Shown in pieces: positions 1 to 8,867 of a stretch of DNA of 64,000 bases (positions are counted from its first letter, which is position 1; every line of letters begins with the position of its first letter). Below the pieces are notes generated by a model. That model had not been told where the DNA came from and searched no databases. It was given only the letters and a program-made list of their open reading frames with translations. Source of the DNA: Eublepharis macularius (Eukaryota; Chordata; Lepidosauria; Squamata; Eublepharidae); the NCBI RefSeq assembly GCF_028583425.1, contig NC_072790.1, positions 10,460,552 through 10,524,551 on the forward strand, in the 5' to 3' direction. Made by a program: the position numbers and the translations under genes.

Positions 1-100
1 CTAATCTCCAGACCACAAAGATCAGTTCCCCTGGAGAAAATGGCAGCTTTGGTTGGAGGGCTCTAGGGCATTACGTCCCTACTGATAATCCATTGTTGGG
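1..100. repeat. Fragment of a non-autonomous DNA-transposon-like repeat
   Basis: The opening bases (Cs around a block reading 'ctccagaccacaaagatcag', then 'cccctggagaaaatgg') resemble a common squamate interspersed repeat that I recognise by eye. The fragment is cut by the window edge, so neither terminus nor a target duplication can be checked. The following 100-340 bp is AT-rich, ends in a T/A-rich stretch with AATAAA, and has no recognisable gene. Confidence 0.35.
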
Positions 101-344
101 GGACTTACGTACAGTAGTCCCTTTTTTCGAGTATGATAAAATATAGAAACCGGTCCTGGATTTTCTAAGTGCTAAAGATGTAGTTCCCTTAATACAACCT
201 AGTTTAGGAGTTTATTTATTGTGATTCTTGGATCTGTAACAGATTGTTTAGTGCTGTTTTGATTACTGCTTTTTATGATTTAATTTGATTTGTCCTGTGT
301 ATATTTCTTGCTTAATAAAATTATTTTTTAAATTATTATTTTTT

Positions 345-797
345 TAAAAAAATCCCCACTGAGCCCCCTCCTCTCCCCAAACACCACTAGGGATCCCATT
401 CCCCCAGTGGCGGATCCCTCACTCCCACCTCCCCCCCGCACTGCTTACCTGGCTGGTGGCGGGGGAGGTAGGGAACAGGCCTCCCTGATGTCATCGCGCC
501 ACCCTGAGAGTGCTCCTGTGCTTCACAGCCAACTCGGGCCCATTTAGAGCCCAAATTGGCATGCTGTGAAGCAAGCACAAGCTCCTCCATCTTGCGTGAT
601 GACATCACTTCCTGGAAGTGATCTCAACACACTGGTGTGGGGCCTTGCACACGTGCAAAAAGAACATGCCAGCAACAAGAAAAAGGTACATGGCAGCCCC
701 TCCCCCCGGCCGCTGGAAGGATAAGGGGACCTGTCAACCCTAGGCACCACCCCGAATCTCCAAGGATTTCCCAATAAAGAGCTGGCAGCCCTACAAG
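345..797 (-). repeat. Old hAT-like non-autonomous repeat
   Basis: A C-rich left part is followed by 'gatgacatcacttcctggaa' (about 598-617), which recurs in variant form at 10.83 kb and 48.45 kb. The right edge reads 'ctggcagccct', close to the 'ctggcaaccct' terminus of the better-defined element at 10783-11317. Open frames across it are short and low-complexity, so it is treated as non-coding. No target duplication was identified. Confidence 0.4.
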
Positions 798-799
798 TT

Positions 800-1490
800 T
801 GCCGCTCAGAATGGTGCTTTGCCTTGGCTACTTGTCAGTATGTGACTTATGAGCTGACAGAAACACTACATTACGTCCCTCACAATGTCTGTCTAAACAC
901 CGTGTGGGTGCTTGAAACAATATTTGGACAACGCAATATACATCTCACATTCCTTTTGAAGAAGCACAGAAGTGTGGTGCGTGTCACAAACAGTTTAAGC
1001 ATGTGGTAGCGGAAACCGCTTCAGGGACATGGCACGTAGCACACTTCCTTTAGACCCCAACTTGTAGATGTTTCCATCTCAGTTACAAGAGCTGCTGCAA
1101 TATACTTCAGAACTGTACTAGTGTTCCCACTGGGCCTTCGCTCCTACTCTGACCTTAGCATTAAAAATCCCCGTTAACCTTAAGTTTCTTAGCCGCTTCA
1201 CTGCAACACCCGCCTTGGAAAAATCTGACTCGCCTCCCCTCCCGCCTTGTTCTGCTGCTCAGAAGGTCCGTTTTGCTACCATGTGGAGAAATAAGCCATT
1301 AGCAGGGGGGTTGTGGCTCCTCCGTCGTTGGGGAAACCACACAAATCAGCCATCACCAGACGGCCACCTGTAAACGGTCCTGTGTGTGTTTCCCCCCCTC
1401 CCCATCTCTATGTGGCAAACTGTTTTTGTGCAGCAGAAAGAGTGATGTTCTTCTTGGAACTAGGAACTTATATTTAACCAAAAAAAATCA
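800..1490. other. Gene-free upstream sequence
   Basis: Apparently single-copy sequence upstream of TASP1. Nothing resembling an exon, RNA gene or identifiable mobile element was recognised. The open frames here are short and show no motif. Confidence 0.5.
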
Positions 1491-1560
1491 GTGTAAGAAA
1501 AATGATGGTTGTTGTGGGTTTTCCGGGCTGTATTGCCGTGGTCTTGGCATTGTAGTTCCT

Positions 1561-1595
1561 GACGTTTCGCCAGCAGCTGTGGCTGGCATCTTCAG
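1561..1595 (-). ncRNA. Hammerhead-ribozyme-like core, copy A
   Basis: On the minus strand this reads CTGAAGA, then a 6-bp stem II (GCCAGC/GCTGGC, 7-nt loop), then GAAACGTC. These are the invariant CUGANGA and GAAA boxes and the UH cleavage triplet of hammerheads. A U lies between A9 and stem II, which is not in the usual consensus. Stem III would be the palindromic ACGU, the very short type that is known to work as a dimer in Penelope-like elements. Activity is untested. Confidence 0.55.
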
Positions 1596-1672
1596 AGGTG
1601 TAGCACCAAAAGACAGAGATCTCTCAGTGTCAGTGTCTCAGTGTCAGATCTCTGTCTTTTGGTGCTACACCT

Positions 1673-1707
1673 CTGAAGATGCCAGCCACAGCTGCTGGCG
1701 AAACGTC
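1673..1707 (+). ncRNA. Hammerhead-ribozyme-like core, copy B
   Basis: Sense-strand copy with the same core as copy A: CTGAAGA at 1673-1679, stem II 1681-1686 with 1694-1699, GAAACGTC at 1700-1707. The predicted cut is after C1707. Stem I can start with CCT/AGG on either side of the core. The opposite copy A lies 77 bp away, so a transcript through both would fold back on itself and compete with the catalytic fold. Confidence 0.55.
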
Positions 1708-1810
1708 AGGAACTACAATGCCAAGACCACGGCAATACAGCCCGGAAAACCCACAACAACCATCGTTCTCCGGCCGTGAAAGCCTTCGACAATACATCGT
1801 AAGAAAAATG

Positions 1811-2060
1811 CTTCGTCTGTGCAGCAAGGTATCATGTATGAAGAACCTACCATCTGGAGGCAGCTGTCCCAAGGAAGTCGCCTTCATATAAACGCCATAT
1901 AGCGGCTAGGTACCAACCCATGTCTTTTTGATGTCAGCGGGAAAACACAAAAGAAATTCATCATGCACGGGTGAAGTCAGGTATATGTTCTTTCTTTTGA
2001 CACAAATCCCTTTTTATGTCTTGTTATTCAAATCCTCTGGTAAGGGAGCAGAGATATTAA
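1811..2060. other. Gene-free spacer
   Basis: Sequence between the palindromic element and the decayed LINE. Nothing was recognised beyond short random open frames. Confidence 0.4.
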
Positions 2061-2061
2061 A

Positions 2062-2712
2062 TCGCTGCTTGACTGCAGTTGTCAATTGGCTAAAAGCGAA
2101 CAAATTTAAACGGAACCCTGACGGAAGTGATGCTGGTCGATAAAGCAGAGATCTTGAAGGGCGTTCTGTTTCTCACCTTGATGGGATTCAGGTGACCCAG
2201 GCAGACTACCGTAAGGCACTCTACCTGGGTAGAGTTGACTAGGAGACACCAGATGGTGCAGAATGCTGCTAGTCGCTTACTCTCAGGAACTACATGGAGC
2301 ATGCATATCACTCCCATTCTGCAGTCGTTCTACTGGCCGCCCATCAGTTACCAGGCTCAATTCAAGGTCATGACTATCAAAGCCCCTCATGGCCTCTGCC
2401 CAATAGATCTATGGGAGCACCTCTCCCTCTGTTCCGCTATGGCAGCTTTGCTCATCTGGACAAGCCTTCTGCAGTTGAGCGAAACCAACAGCTGCCTGCA
2501 AACCTGCTTCCTCTGGTGGCCCCCACCTTATGGAACGGCTTTCCTGAGAAAGTCAGGAACGGTTCCACTTTCCTGGCTTTCCGCAAACTATGCAAAACCG
2601 AATTATTCAGGAGGGCTGATTATAAGGCTGTGCTGCAAATATGGTTTAGAGGGATGCTTTGGTAGGGACATGGACTATATGATACCCTGGTGCTGATGCA
2701 GGTGAGCACCAC
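2062..2712 (+). pseudogene. Decayed L2/CR1-like LINE ORF2 fragment
   Basis: Conceptual translation in shifting frames gives the end of a LINE reverse transcriptase (a W-L-K-A-N-K-F-K segment near 2085-2110). The post-RT region follows: QNAASRLLSG near 2253-2288, then HITPILQSFYWPP, then a F-R-K-L-C-K-T-E-L-F tail near 2580-2615. The same blocks occur, better preserved, on the minus strand at 59.5-60.06 kb. At least two frameshifts and an internal deletion show that it is dead. L2 versus CR1 cannot be decided without alignment. Confidence 0.7.
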
Positions 2713-2907
2713 TAGGTCGTTTCCACATTGCCTAACATGCCATGTAAGTTAGTTACGCATCGTTTCAGAAGACTTCATGTCTATGCTCAACTTTATGCTT
2801 GTTTTCAAATTTCCGGCTACCATATTCTACTGTATCCGTTCAATGAATATACATTATTCATTACAGTACTTGATCGGTGAATTTCCTAGCTTTCACTAGT
2901 CTCCTAC

Positions 2908-3291
2908 AGGAATTACTGATCAGATGGGAAAGCTTATGGAAAAGCATAACCTTCAAGCAGTATTCAGACCCACCCGAAAAATACAACAGATGCTACGATC
3001 AGCAAAAGACAGTAGAGACCCCCTCACCTCTGCAGGAGTATACCGTATGCCCTGCAGCTGTGGACAAGTTTACATCGGGACCACAAAGCGTAGCATCCAG
3101 ACAAGAATAAAAGAACATGAAAGACACTGCAGACTTGGACAACCTGAAAAATCAGCAGTGGCTGAACATAGCCTAACGCAAACAGGGCACAGTATCTTAT
3201 TCCAGGACACCAAAATACTGGACAACACTTCCAACTACTTTGTCAGACTGCACAGGGAAGCCACTGAAATTCACAAGCATAAGCAAAACTT
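2908..3291 (+). mobile_element. Penelope-like GIY-YIG fragment
   Basis: Near-identical to 42175-42558 of the intron-9 Penelope-like element, covering the linker after the RT and most of the GIY-YIG nuclease. Visible motifs are the C-S-C-G-Q-V-Y-I-G block and the following R-I-K-E-H. It starts abruptly at 2908 and stops abruptly at 3291, where the sequence changes to an L1 ORF2 tail. No hammerhead or terminal repeat is attached on either side. Confidence 0.85.
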
Positions 3292-3730
3292 GAAATTTGC
3301 ATTAAGCTCTAGTATCAAAGAAAATTTCTACAAGATGATGTATCGTTGGTATATGGCACCTGAAAAACTGGCTAGAATGTATGAGGATGCTTCAACTGTA
3401 TATTGGAAATGTGCTAAACAAGAAGGGACATTTTATCACATGTGGTGGACATGTAAGAAAGCAAAGAGTTTCTGGTTGCAGATACAATCATGGATTCAGA
3501 AGATTTTGAAGATTAAAATGCAGTTGAAACCAGAGACTTTTTTGTCAGGAATAATACTTTGGAACTTTGTTTTTATATTTGATTATGGTGGCAAGAGTAC
3601 TTTATGCACAAAAGTAGAAAACTCCAATATGGCCTACAGTGGAGGAATAGTGGATAAAAGTGTTGGCTGTGTCAATGGCAAAACTTACTTCACTGGTTTG
3701 GGAAAAGACATTAGTTACATTTTTGACTGA
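2924..3730 (+). CDS. Chimeric open frame: Penelope GIY-YIG joined to L1 ORF2 C-terminus
   Basis: A 268-codon uninterrupted frame. Residues 1 to about 122 come from the Penelope GIY-YIG region. Residues from about 123 are an L1 ORF2 C-terminal segment with the cysteine motif (C-A-K-Q-E-G-T-F-Y-H-M-W-W-T-C order, preceded by Y-W-K-C). The last 40 or so residues diverge from the L1 pattern and probably run out of frame. The joint keeps the frame open, but nothing shows expression. It may simply be a recent insertion product, and I regard it as a retroelement relic rather than a host gene. Confidence 0.55.
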   Translation: MGKLMEKHNLQAVFRPTRKIQQMLRSAKDSRDPLTSAGVYRMPCSCGQVYIGTTKRSIQTRIKEHERHCRLGQPEKSAVAEHSLTQTGHSILFQDTKILDNTSNYFVRLHREATEIHKHKQNLKFALSSSIKENFYKMMYRWYMAPEKLARMYEDASTVYWKCAKQEGTFYHMWWTCKKAKSFWLQIQSWIQKILKIKMQLKPETFLSGIILWNFVFIFDYGGKSTLCTKVENSNMAYSGGIVDKSVGCVNGKTYFTGLGKDISYIFD

Positions 3731-4034
3731 ATGGAAACCGTTTATAGACTTTTTACATGAAATGGATAATAAAGACTTGATGACATCTAGATTTATGGAT
3801 TAAGAATCATGAACCAAGAGGGTTCATGAGGGTTTTTATGTTTAACTTAAAATAAGTGAGACTTTGAAAATGATCTATATTTGCAGTGGAGAAAATCAGA
3901 ACTCAATCTGTAGTTTAGTTTTAGAGTTTTTTTCTTTTCTCACTTGTTTATGATTGTTAGTGAATTTTTTTTAGCATGTTTGTTGTCTATAGCTTTTATG
4001 TTATTGTTTATAGTCTAAATAAAGAAAAATTCAA
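3292..4034 (+). mobile_element. 5'-truncated L1 3' end
   Basis: Starts inside ORF2 just before the zinc-knuckle-like motif and continues into an AT-rich 3' UTR. It ends near 'aataaagaaaaattc' at about 4019-4034. The protein part parallels the intact L1 at 28.9-32.6 kb (I-K-E-N-x-Y-K-M-x-Y-R-W-Y) but is clearly a different subfamily. Penelope sequence does not resume after it, so this is not a simple L1 insertion into a surviving Penelope copy. Confidence 0.75.
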
Positions 4035-4174
4035 ACCCAAGGAGGTCAGCCTGGAGAGGCGGGCGGAGAGAGCTGGGGGTCAACCCCAGATGCAGAAATG
4101 GGCACTTTTATCCATGCCTGACACCCCCAATGGGACCTCAGTGTGTATGAATGCTTTGGGCCTCGGGAGTTGTA

Positions 4175-4225
4175 AGGCAGGCAGGCAGGCAGGCAGGGGG
4201 GCAGGGGGGCAGGGGGGCTGCTGCT
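4175..4225 (+). repeat. (GGCA)n microsatellite passing into G-rich runs
   Basis: About five ggca units followed by gggggca-type units. Simple repeat; the open frames through it are artefacts. Confidence 0.9.
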
Positions 4226-4284
4226 CTCCCCCTCCCACTTTGTACAGCTGCCATGATGCCAACTGTATCCACAAGGCCAAGGGA

Positions 4285-4380
4285 GACTGAAAGGCATCAC
4301 TTTTTATTCATTTATGTCGGTCTGTCATCTATACTCCGCCTTTCTTACTGAGGCTCAAGGCCTCAGACAGTGTGAGATTA
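4285..4380 (-). repeat. SINE/LINE 3'-end fragment
   Basis: The 'ttcatttatgtcgg...ccgcctttcttactgag' sequence matches the 3' part of the squamate tRNA-SINE/LINE repeats seen complete elsewhere in this window (for example 61713-61945), in reverse orientation. Confidence 0.5.
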
Positions 4381-4574
4381 GCACGGTCGGCCCCCTCTTC
4401 TGATCGGCTCACTGGCGCGGGGGGGGGGTCCTTTGTGTGCTTTAAAGGCATGCCCCCCCCCCGTAAATGGATTTTCAAAGACCCATTCAGAGCCATTTTC
4501 TCACTCAAGGGGACGAAGCCTTAGTTCTTGCCTAGCAGGGCTTCGTGTTCACAGCTGGTGAAATGTATTTACTT

Positions 4575-4765
4575 CTATTGATTTATCCTCAGCCTTTTCT
4601 TCCCCGTCGGGCCCCCGCAGCGGCTGGCCTCACTCGCCTCCCTTCTTCCCGTTTATCCTCCCAACAACAACCCTGCGAAGTGGGCCAGCCCGCGGGGGTG
4701 TGGCCGGCCAAAGGCCGAGGCGGGATCTGAACCTGCCTCTGCTGGGCGCTTTCTAGGCACAGAAG
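4575..4765 (-). repeat. GC-enriched tRNA-type SINE at the edge of the CpG island
   Basis: Reverse-oriented SINE. The order of blocks (tttatcctc, acaaccctgcgaagtgggccag, gatctgaacctgcctctgctgg) is that of the SINE at 61713-61945 but with more G+C. The last block is the reverse complement of the B-box region. The element merges into the CpG island that precedes TASP1. Confidence 0.55.
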
Positions 4766-5880
4766 GAGACCCGAGAGGAGGAGAGCGCAGGCGCGGCCTT
4801 TGGGGCCCTGAGGGACAGGCGGCGAGGCGGAAGCGGCCCCGGCCAGGCCCTTCCCGTCCTCGCTTCCACTCAGGCGCCCCGCACATGGCGGCGGCGTCAC
4901 CCCGCGGCGGCCGGAAGTGCGGGGGCCGCGCGGGGTCGAGTCTCGGCGGCCTCCTCGCAGGAGGGCGGGGCGAGTTTCGGCGTGACGTCAGCCGCGAGGC
5001 GCGCCCTCCGTGACGTCGCGAGAAGGCGACTCCCTCCCTTGCGTCGCCCCGGCAACGCGCGGCCGAGGCTCCGGGAGAGGGCGGGGCCGAGGCGCCCCTG
5101 GCCGGGGGGGGGGGGCGAGGATGCGGCCCGGCAGGTGAAGGCGCGGCGGGGCCTGGGCGAGCCGAGAGCCGCCCCGCCCACCCAGCCCACCCGAGCCGGC
5201 CCAGGCGCTTGGCTGCGGGGGAAGAGGAAGGCGCGGAACTCCAGGTCGGTGAGCCCCGCCCTTCGGTCCCGCCCGTGGGGATGCCAGCTCCAGGTCGGGA
5301 AGTGCCCGGGAGTGAGAGGGCGGGGCGGGGCGGGGCGAGCTCTGCAGAGGAGAAGGCCAGAGAGGACCCGCCGAAGCAGCCATTTTCTCCCGGGGGTGGG
5401 GGGCTGGTCTCTGTGGCCTGGAGAGGGGTTGTCATTCCGGGAGGTCTCCAGGCCCCACCTGGATGTTGGCAACGTGGGGGGCGGTGGATGGGCTCCTCCG
5501 GAAGGGCGGGGCGGGCGGGCCTGGCGGGTTCTCTCCCCCCCCCCCCGCCCCCCAGGATCGGGCTTCGGCCCTTCCTGCTCTCGCGCGGGGGTCGATCCGA
5601 CTGATGCGCGGCCGCCTCGCCCCCTCCCCTCTGCCGCTCTGAACCCGGGCTGGGGTCCCCGCGTGGCCGGTGGGCAGGCAAGGGCAGGGCGAGGCGGCGC
5701 GCTGTCGTCTCGCTGCTGCAGCGCTTCCTTCGCCCGGGTTGTCTTGTCCACACGGGGAAGCCCCGCTGCAAATGATCGCCGGAGGGCTGGACTGATGCAG
5801 TCCCGAGCGGCGGGTGGATGCGGCCCAGGTCGTGTGGGAGGCCGCCCCTTGGCTGCCCTTCGCTTTGGCCTGCCCATGCT
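4640..5880 (+). promoter_or_regulatory. CpG island, probable TASP1 promoter and first non-coding exon
   Basis: A dense run of CpG about 1.4-2.7 kb before the TASP1 start codon, with no TATA box. Motifs seen: ETS-type CCGGAAGT (4911-4918), a perfect CRE TGACGTCA (4983-4990), a second TGACGTCG (5011-5018), TCGCGAGA (5016-5023), a YY1-like ATGGCGGCGG (about 4885-4894) and tandem GC boxes (about 5319-5337). The first exon should end in this island. Possible donors are cag/gtgaag near 5132 and ccag/gtcggt near 5244, but I cannot choose. Long open frames on both strands here come from high G+C. Confidence 0.75.
4983..4990. promoter_or_regulatory. Palindromic cAMP-response element
   Basis: Exact TGACGTCA inside the CpG island, with a second 7-of-8 match 28 bp further on (5011-5018). 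CREB/ATF sites of this form are frequent in CpG-island promoters. Confidence 0.6.
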
Positions 5881-5944
5881 GCTAACTCTGACATCTGTGG
5901 GGTTCTTACCTCCAGCACATGTACATCCTCACAGTTGAGCTTGC

Positions 5945-6127
5945 AATGGGTCCAAATATCCCACTCCTGCCATGAGCTCCGCAGGTGGCCTTGGGTCAGC
6001 CCCTCCTCTCAGCCCCAGCTCCCCAGCTGTATTGTGGGGATAATAATAACACTGACCTTGTTCACTGCTCTGGGTGGGGCACTAGTCTGTCTAGGTTATT
6101 ATTATATTATATTATTATTATATTAGT
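5945..6127 (+). repeat. tRNA-type SINE with ATT tail
   Basis: Internal block ccatgagctc..caggtggccttgggtcag..ctcctctcagcc, then 'gctgtattgtggggataata', ending in an (ATT)n tail at 6098-6127. Same family as 6553-6772. The 5' promoter part is largely missing. Confidence 0.7.
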
Positions 6128-6552
6128 TTATGAAAGGATATCATCATGCTGACTGACCACTTAGACTGTTATTCCAGGTTGACAGTTCTTGCAAATAATC
6201 TCTAAAGCTCTGCTAGCAGGAGGAATAGGAGAGACGGAGTGCTCTGTCCACCAAATGCATTCTTCTCATATGAATTGTCAGAGATTAGTGATCTTAGGCT
6301 ATACAGGTTTTTTAAAATAAATGCTCTCTGCTGGGTCTTTGTGTTCTTTTTCTTTTCACCTACAGAATAGTTTATTCATCATGATAGAAAAGTCAGTTAT
6401 ATGTTTACGCTGTCATGCTAGACAAACTATTGTTATCTGTAGCTTCCTGTTACTATTTTTTTTTTAAAAAAACCTTGATTGCATCCACGCATGGTTGGCT
6501 ATTGTACTATTATTGGATTATAGTAATAATTTGCTAAACAGAGAACTGCTTC

Positions 6553-6772
6553 TGCATAATGGTTAAGTGATTGAGGTGCAAATCAACACTCTGCTGGTTC
6601 GACTCCCAGTACTGCCACGAGCTCTTCAGGTGGCCTTGGCCAAGCCACTCTTCTCAGCCCTGCTCCTCAGTTGTATTGTGGGGGAAATGATAACACTGTG
6701 TTTGTTTGCTTCTCTGAGTGGGCAATAATCTGTCCAGAAGGGCAGTAACATAATCACGTTGTTATTATTTGC
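6553..6772 (+). repeat. tRNA-type SINE, near full length
   Basis: Starts in an A-box-like 'ataatggttaagtgattg', has the B-box-like 'ggttcgactcccag', the conserved body and a (TTA)n end. It lies in TASP1 intron 1 in sense orientation. Confidence 0.8.
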
Positions 6773-6898
6773 AATCAGATTATCCTATGTGGAAAAGCCA
6801 GACCAGTTACAAACAATTGCTATGGTGTTACTCAAGCACAATATCCAGTGATGTGTGGATGTGCCCCCTATGCACCTAGAAGACTGAGCATGGTTATG

Positions 6899-7147
6899 AG
6901 AGCCAGTTTGGTGTAGTGATTAAGAGCAATGGGACTCTAATCTGGAGAACCAGGTTCAATTCATCCACTCTTCCACTTGAAGACAGCTGGGTGACCTTGG
7001 GTCAGTCACAGCTCTCTCAGAGCTCTCTCAGCCCTACCCACCTCACAGGGTGATTGTCATGGGGATAATAATAATAATCTTTGTAAACCGATCTGAGTGG
7101 GAGTTAAGTTGTCCTGACAGGCAGTATATAAATTGAATGTTATTATT
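6899..7147 (+). repeat. Sauria-type tRNA SINE, full length
   Basis: A-box region 'gtgtagtgattaagagc', B box 'ggttcaattc', body 'agctgggtgaccttgggtca', 3' part 'ctgagtgggagttaagttgt' and 'cagtatataaattgaatg', then (TTA)n. A short internal duplication of 'agctctctca' is present. It ends about 90 bp before the TASP1 exon acceptor. Confidence 0.85.
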
Positions 7148-7236
7148 CATGTTATTGTTACGCATTCATAAAATTATTTTAACTTAACAACTCCACCAGG
7201 CAAATGTTTTATATCTGCTTATGATTTTTCTTTCAG

Positions 7237-7308
7237 GGAGAGTGCTCCGCTGTGCTTTCCTGTGGACGGAAGCATGCTGTCTTCTACTGAAGATGGTAGC
7301 CTCAAAGT
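7237..7308 (+). other. TASP1: TASP1 5' UTR portion of the first coding exon
   Basis: A polypyrimidine tract ending tttcttt-cag places the acceptor at 7236. The leader contains one upstream ATG at 7274. This opens a 12-codon frame whose TGA (7310-7312) overlaps the main ATG (7309-7311) as ATGA. Such an overlap can lower initiation at the main start or allow re-initiation. Another in-frame ATG in better context (ATCATGG) follows at 7315. Confidence 0.75.
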
Positions 7309-7453
7309 ATGATCATGGAAAAAGGGATAAGCTCAGTAGAAGTTTTACCCTCCAGATCCTCTCCTGCAGCCTCAGTAAGGGTGGCGGTGAAAGAACATGA
7401 AACGAAGCAAACTCAGAAAGTGAGACGGGTGGGATTTGTACTTGTACATGCAG
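7309..7453 (+). CDS. TASP1: Taspase 1, coding exon 1 (start codon)
   Basis: Taspase 1 is an Ntn-hydrolase of the type 2 asparaginase family. Its proenzyme cuts itself before a threonine, and the alpha/beta heterodimer cleaves MLL/KMT2A, TFIIA and other nuclear proteins after aspartate. This exon encodes residues 1-48 plus one base: a variable N-terminus starting M-I-M-E-K-G, then G-F-V-L-V-H-A at the start of the catalytic fold. Start choice rests on similarity to the family N-terminus (M-x-M-E-K-G). The second ATG at 7315 has a stronger Kozak context and could be used too. The donor is gtaag at 7454. The exons that follow keep the frame throughout, so the gene looks functional. Confidence 0.92.
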
Positions 7454-7761
7454 GTAAGACGTAATGAGGAAGATATGGCGTGTGCTTCATTGGGTACGAT
7501 ACCTTGGGGATACGGGGAGGTATTGGTAGTTTGTTGATCTGGAAAAATTTTGTGCTGCTTCTCCAGAGATCTGCTCAAGGTGCCATACAACTAAAACAGC
7601 CAAACAAAACCAGTTAAACACAACTATTAAGAAACAAATCAAAGCCAGGGTGTAAAACCAACATTAAACACACATTAGGCAACCTAAAATGATACTAATA
7701 AAACATTCCTCAGGCCAGAAGCAGATTATAAAACAACTGAGAGATAAGGCCCTTTAGTGGC

Positions 7762-7870
7762 TGATTCCGCACACGTTGGATAATGCACTTTCAATGCACT
7801 TTATCAATCGCTTGAGGTGGATTTTTTCTTCCGCACACAAAAAAAATCCATTCCAAATTAAAAGTCTGGG
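7762..7870 (+). repeat. Fragment of a palindromic DNA-transposon-like repeat
   Basis: The 'ggctgattccgcacacgttg' start, 'aatgcactttcaatgcactt' and a second 'ttccgcacaca' are hallmarks of a squamate repeat that I recognise by eye. Only the left part is present. Confidence 0.4.
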
Positions 7871-8271
7871 GGAAAAGGAATGTTTGGGTCTAGCGCCTTA
7901 AGGAAAATAAGGCTAATATCTCTCCATCTTGGGAAGTATTCACGACACTGCAAGTTCACAATGGGTGATGCACTTTGATTACATGCTCCTGCTGTTCCCA
8001 GTCATGTCTACTCTTTATACTGAGTCCTTATATTTAGATTAAGAAGCACGAGTCAGACTTTAAAAAAAAAATCAAGATACCTGGTTTTAAAGTACCTGCC
8101 CTTCTGCTTTGAATAGTGATCTTGTGACTTCATCGATGCGTGATCAGATTCATTTTTATTTTTATTTGGCAATAATATTAGCCCTGTTCAATGACCACTG
8201 AATACATAGTTCACGTGTGCATTTGTAGGAATTGTGTCTGCTGTCTCTGCTCTTGTCCTCCACGTCGGGAG

Positions 8272-8465
8272 GGGCGGGCGTGTCTCAGCGGCTGATTATG
8301 TGCTTGGCATGCAGAAGGTCCCAGGTTGAATCCCCGGTGTCTGGTAGTGAGCGTTGTGAAAGGCCTCTGCCTGCCACTTCGGAGAGAGGCTGCCCGTCTG
8401 AGTGCTCAGTGTTGACCCTGCCAGACCAACGTTCTGATTAAGTATAAGGCAGCTTCTTGTGTTCA
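8272..8465 (+). repeat. tRNA-derived SINE, second family
   Basis: A-box-like 'gtctcagcggctgattatgt', B-box 'aggttgaatcc' after 'gcatgcagaaggtcccaggt', body 'ctgcctgccacttcggagag', and 3' 'tctgattaagtataaggcag'. It differs from the Sauria-type SINEs in both promoter and tail. The B-box resemblance is to tRNA, but it is not a functional tRNA gene. Confidence 0.75.
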
Positions 8466-8867
8466 CGTCTTTAACTGATTTTACATACAGAGCCTATACG
8501 CGCATAAGCAGTATTCACGAAGGCTCTACAAAAGATCGCATGATGAAGGTCAGGGATAACAGGGGTGATACCCACCCGTCCCACCTTTGGTGTTCATACA
8601 CACAGGGCTTATTAAGCAACTAGGATAGATTGGGGCATGAGTTGAGCACAGCACAAATTTGATGTCAAAATGAACAAATTTTGCAATTTATTTGCACATT
8701 CAATAACATTCTTCAATTGAAGCCTCTTGACAGCTTGAATCTTACAGGCAGGGCAGGGTACCTTTTATATCTTTCTTAACGTTCAGATTTGGGGACGTTT
8801 CTTAATTAACTCTCAATTATCTCTTTTGCCAAAAAATCTAAGGAAGAGGCATACCATTTGTTTTAAC

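Larger units (their letters stand above)
1505..1798. mobile_element. Palindromic mini Penelope-like element (two inverted terminal units)
   Basis: This 294-bp insertion consists only of the terminal sequence of the Penelope-like element at 40513-42959, present twice head to head. The left arm is about 1505-1630 and the right arm about 1631-1798. The right arm carries an extra 34-nt end that starts cgttctccgg and finishes caatacatc; the left arm lacks it. All coding sequence is absent. Each arm has a hammerhead-like core (1561-1595 on -, 1673-1707 on +). It could be an internal-deletion derivative or a non-autonomous form mobilised by a full Penelope. Confidence 0.8.
1493..1810. repeat. Target-site duplication flanking the palindromic Penelope-like element
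   Basis: The 12-mer gtaagaaaaatg occurs at 1493-1504 and again at 1799-1810, directly abutting the palindromic element. The last G on the left can belong to either the duplication or the element, so the duplication is 11 or 12 bp. The length matches the 12-bp duplication of the larger Penelope-like copy at 40.5-43.0 kb. Confidence 0.85.

Noticed and set aside
2908-4034. Functional host gene encoding a GIY-YIG nuclease
   Set aside because: The frame is a recent-looking junction of two retroelements with no promoter, splice sites or start context of its own, and the sequence is near-identical to the mobile copy at 42.2-42.6 kb.
4653-5938. Open frames of 300-420 codons on both strands in the CpG island
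   Set aside because: They overlap each other in several frames, have R/P/G/A-rich composition without domains, and are expected where stop codons are rare because of high G+C.
6899-6970. tRNA gene
   Set aside because: A- and B-box-like sequences are present, but there is no cloverleaf with acceptor stem. It is the head of a SINE.
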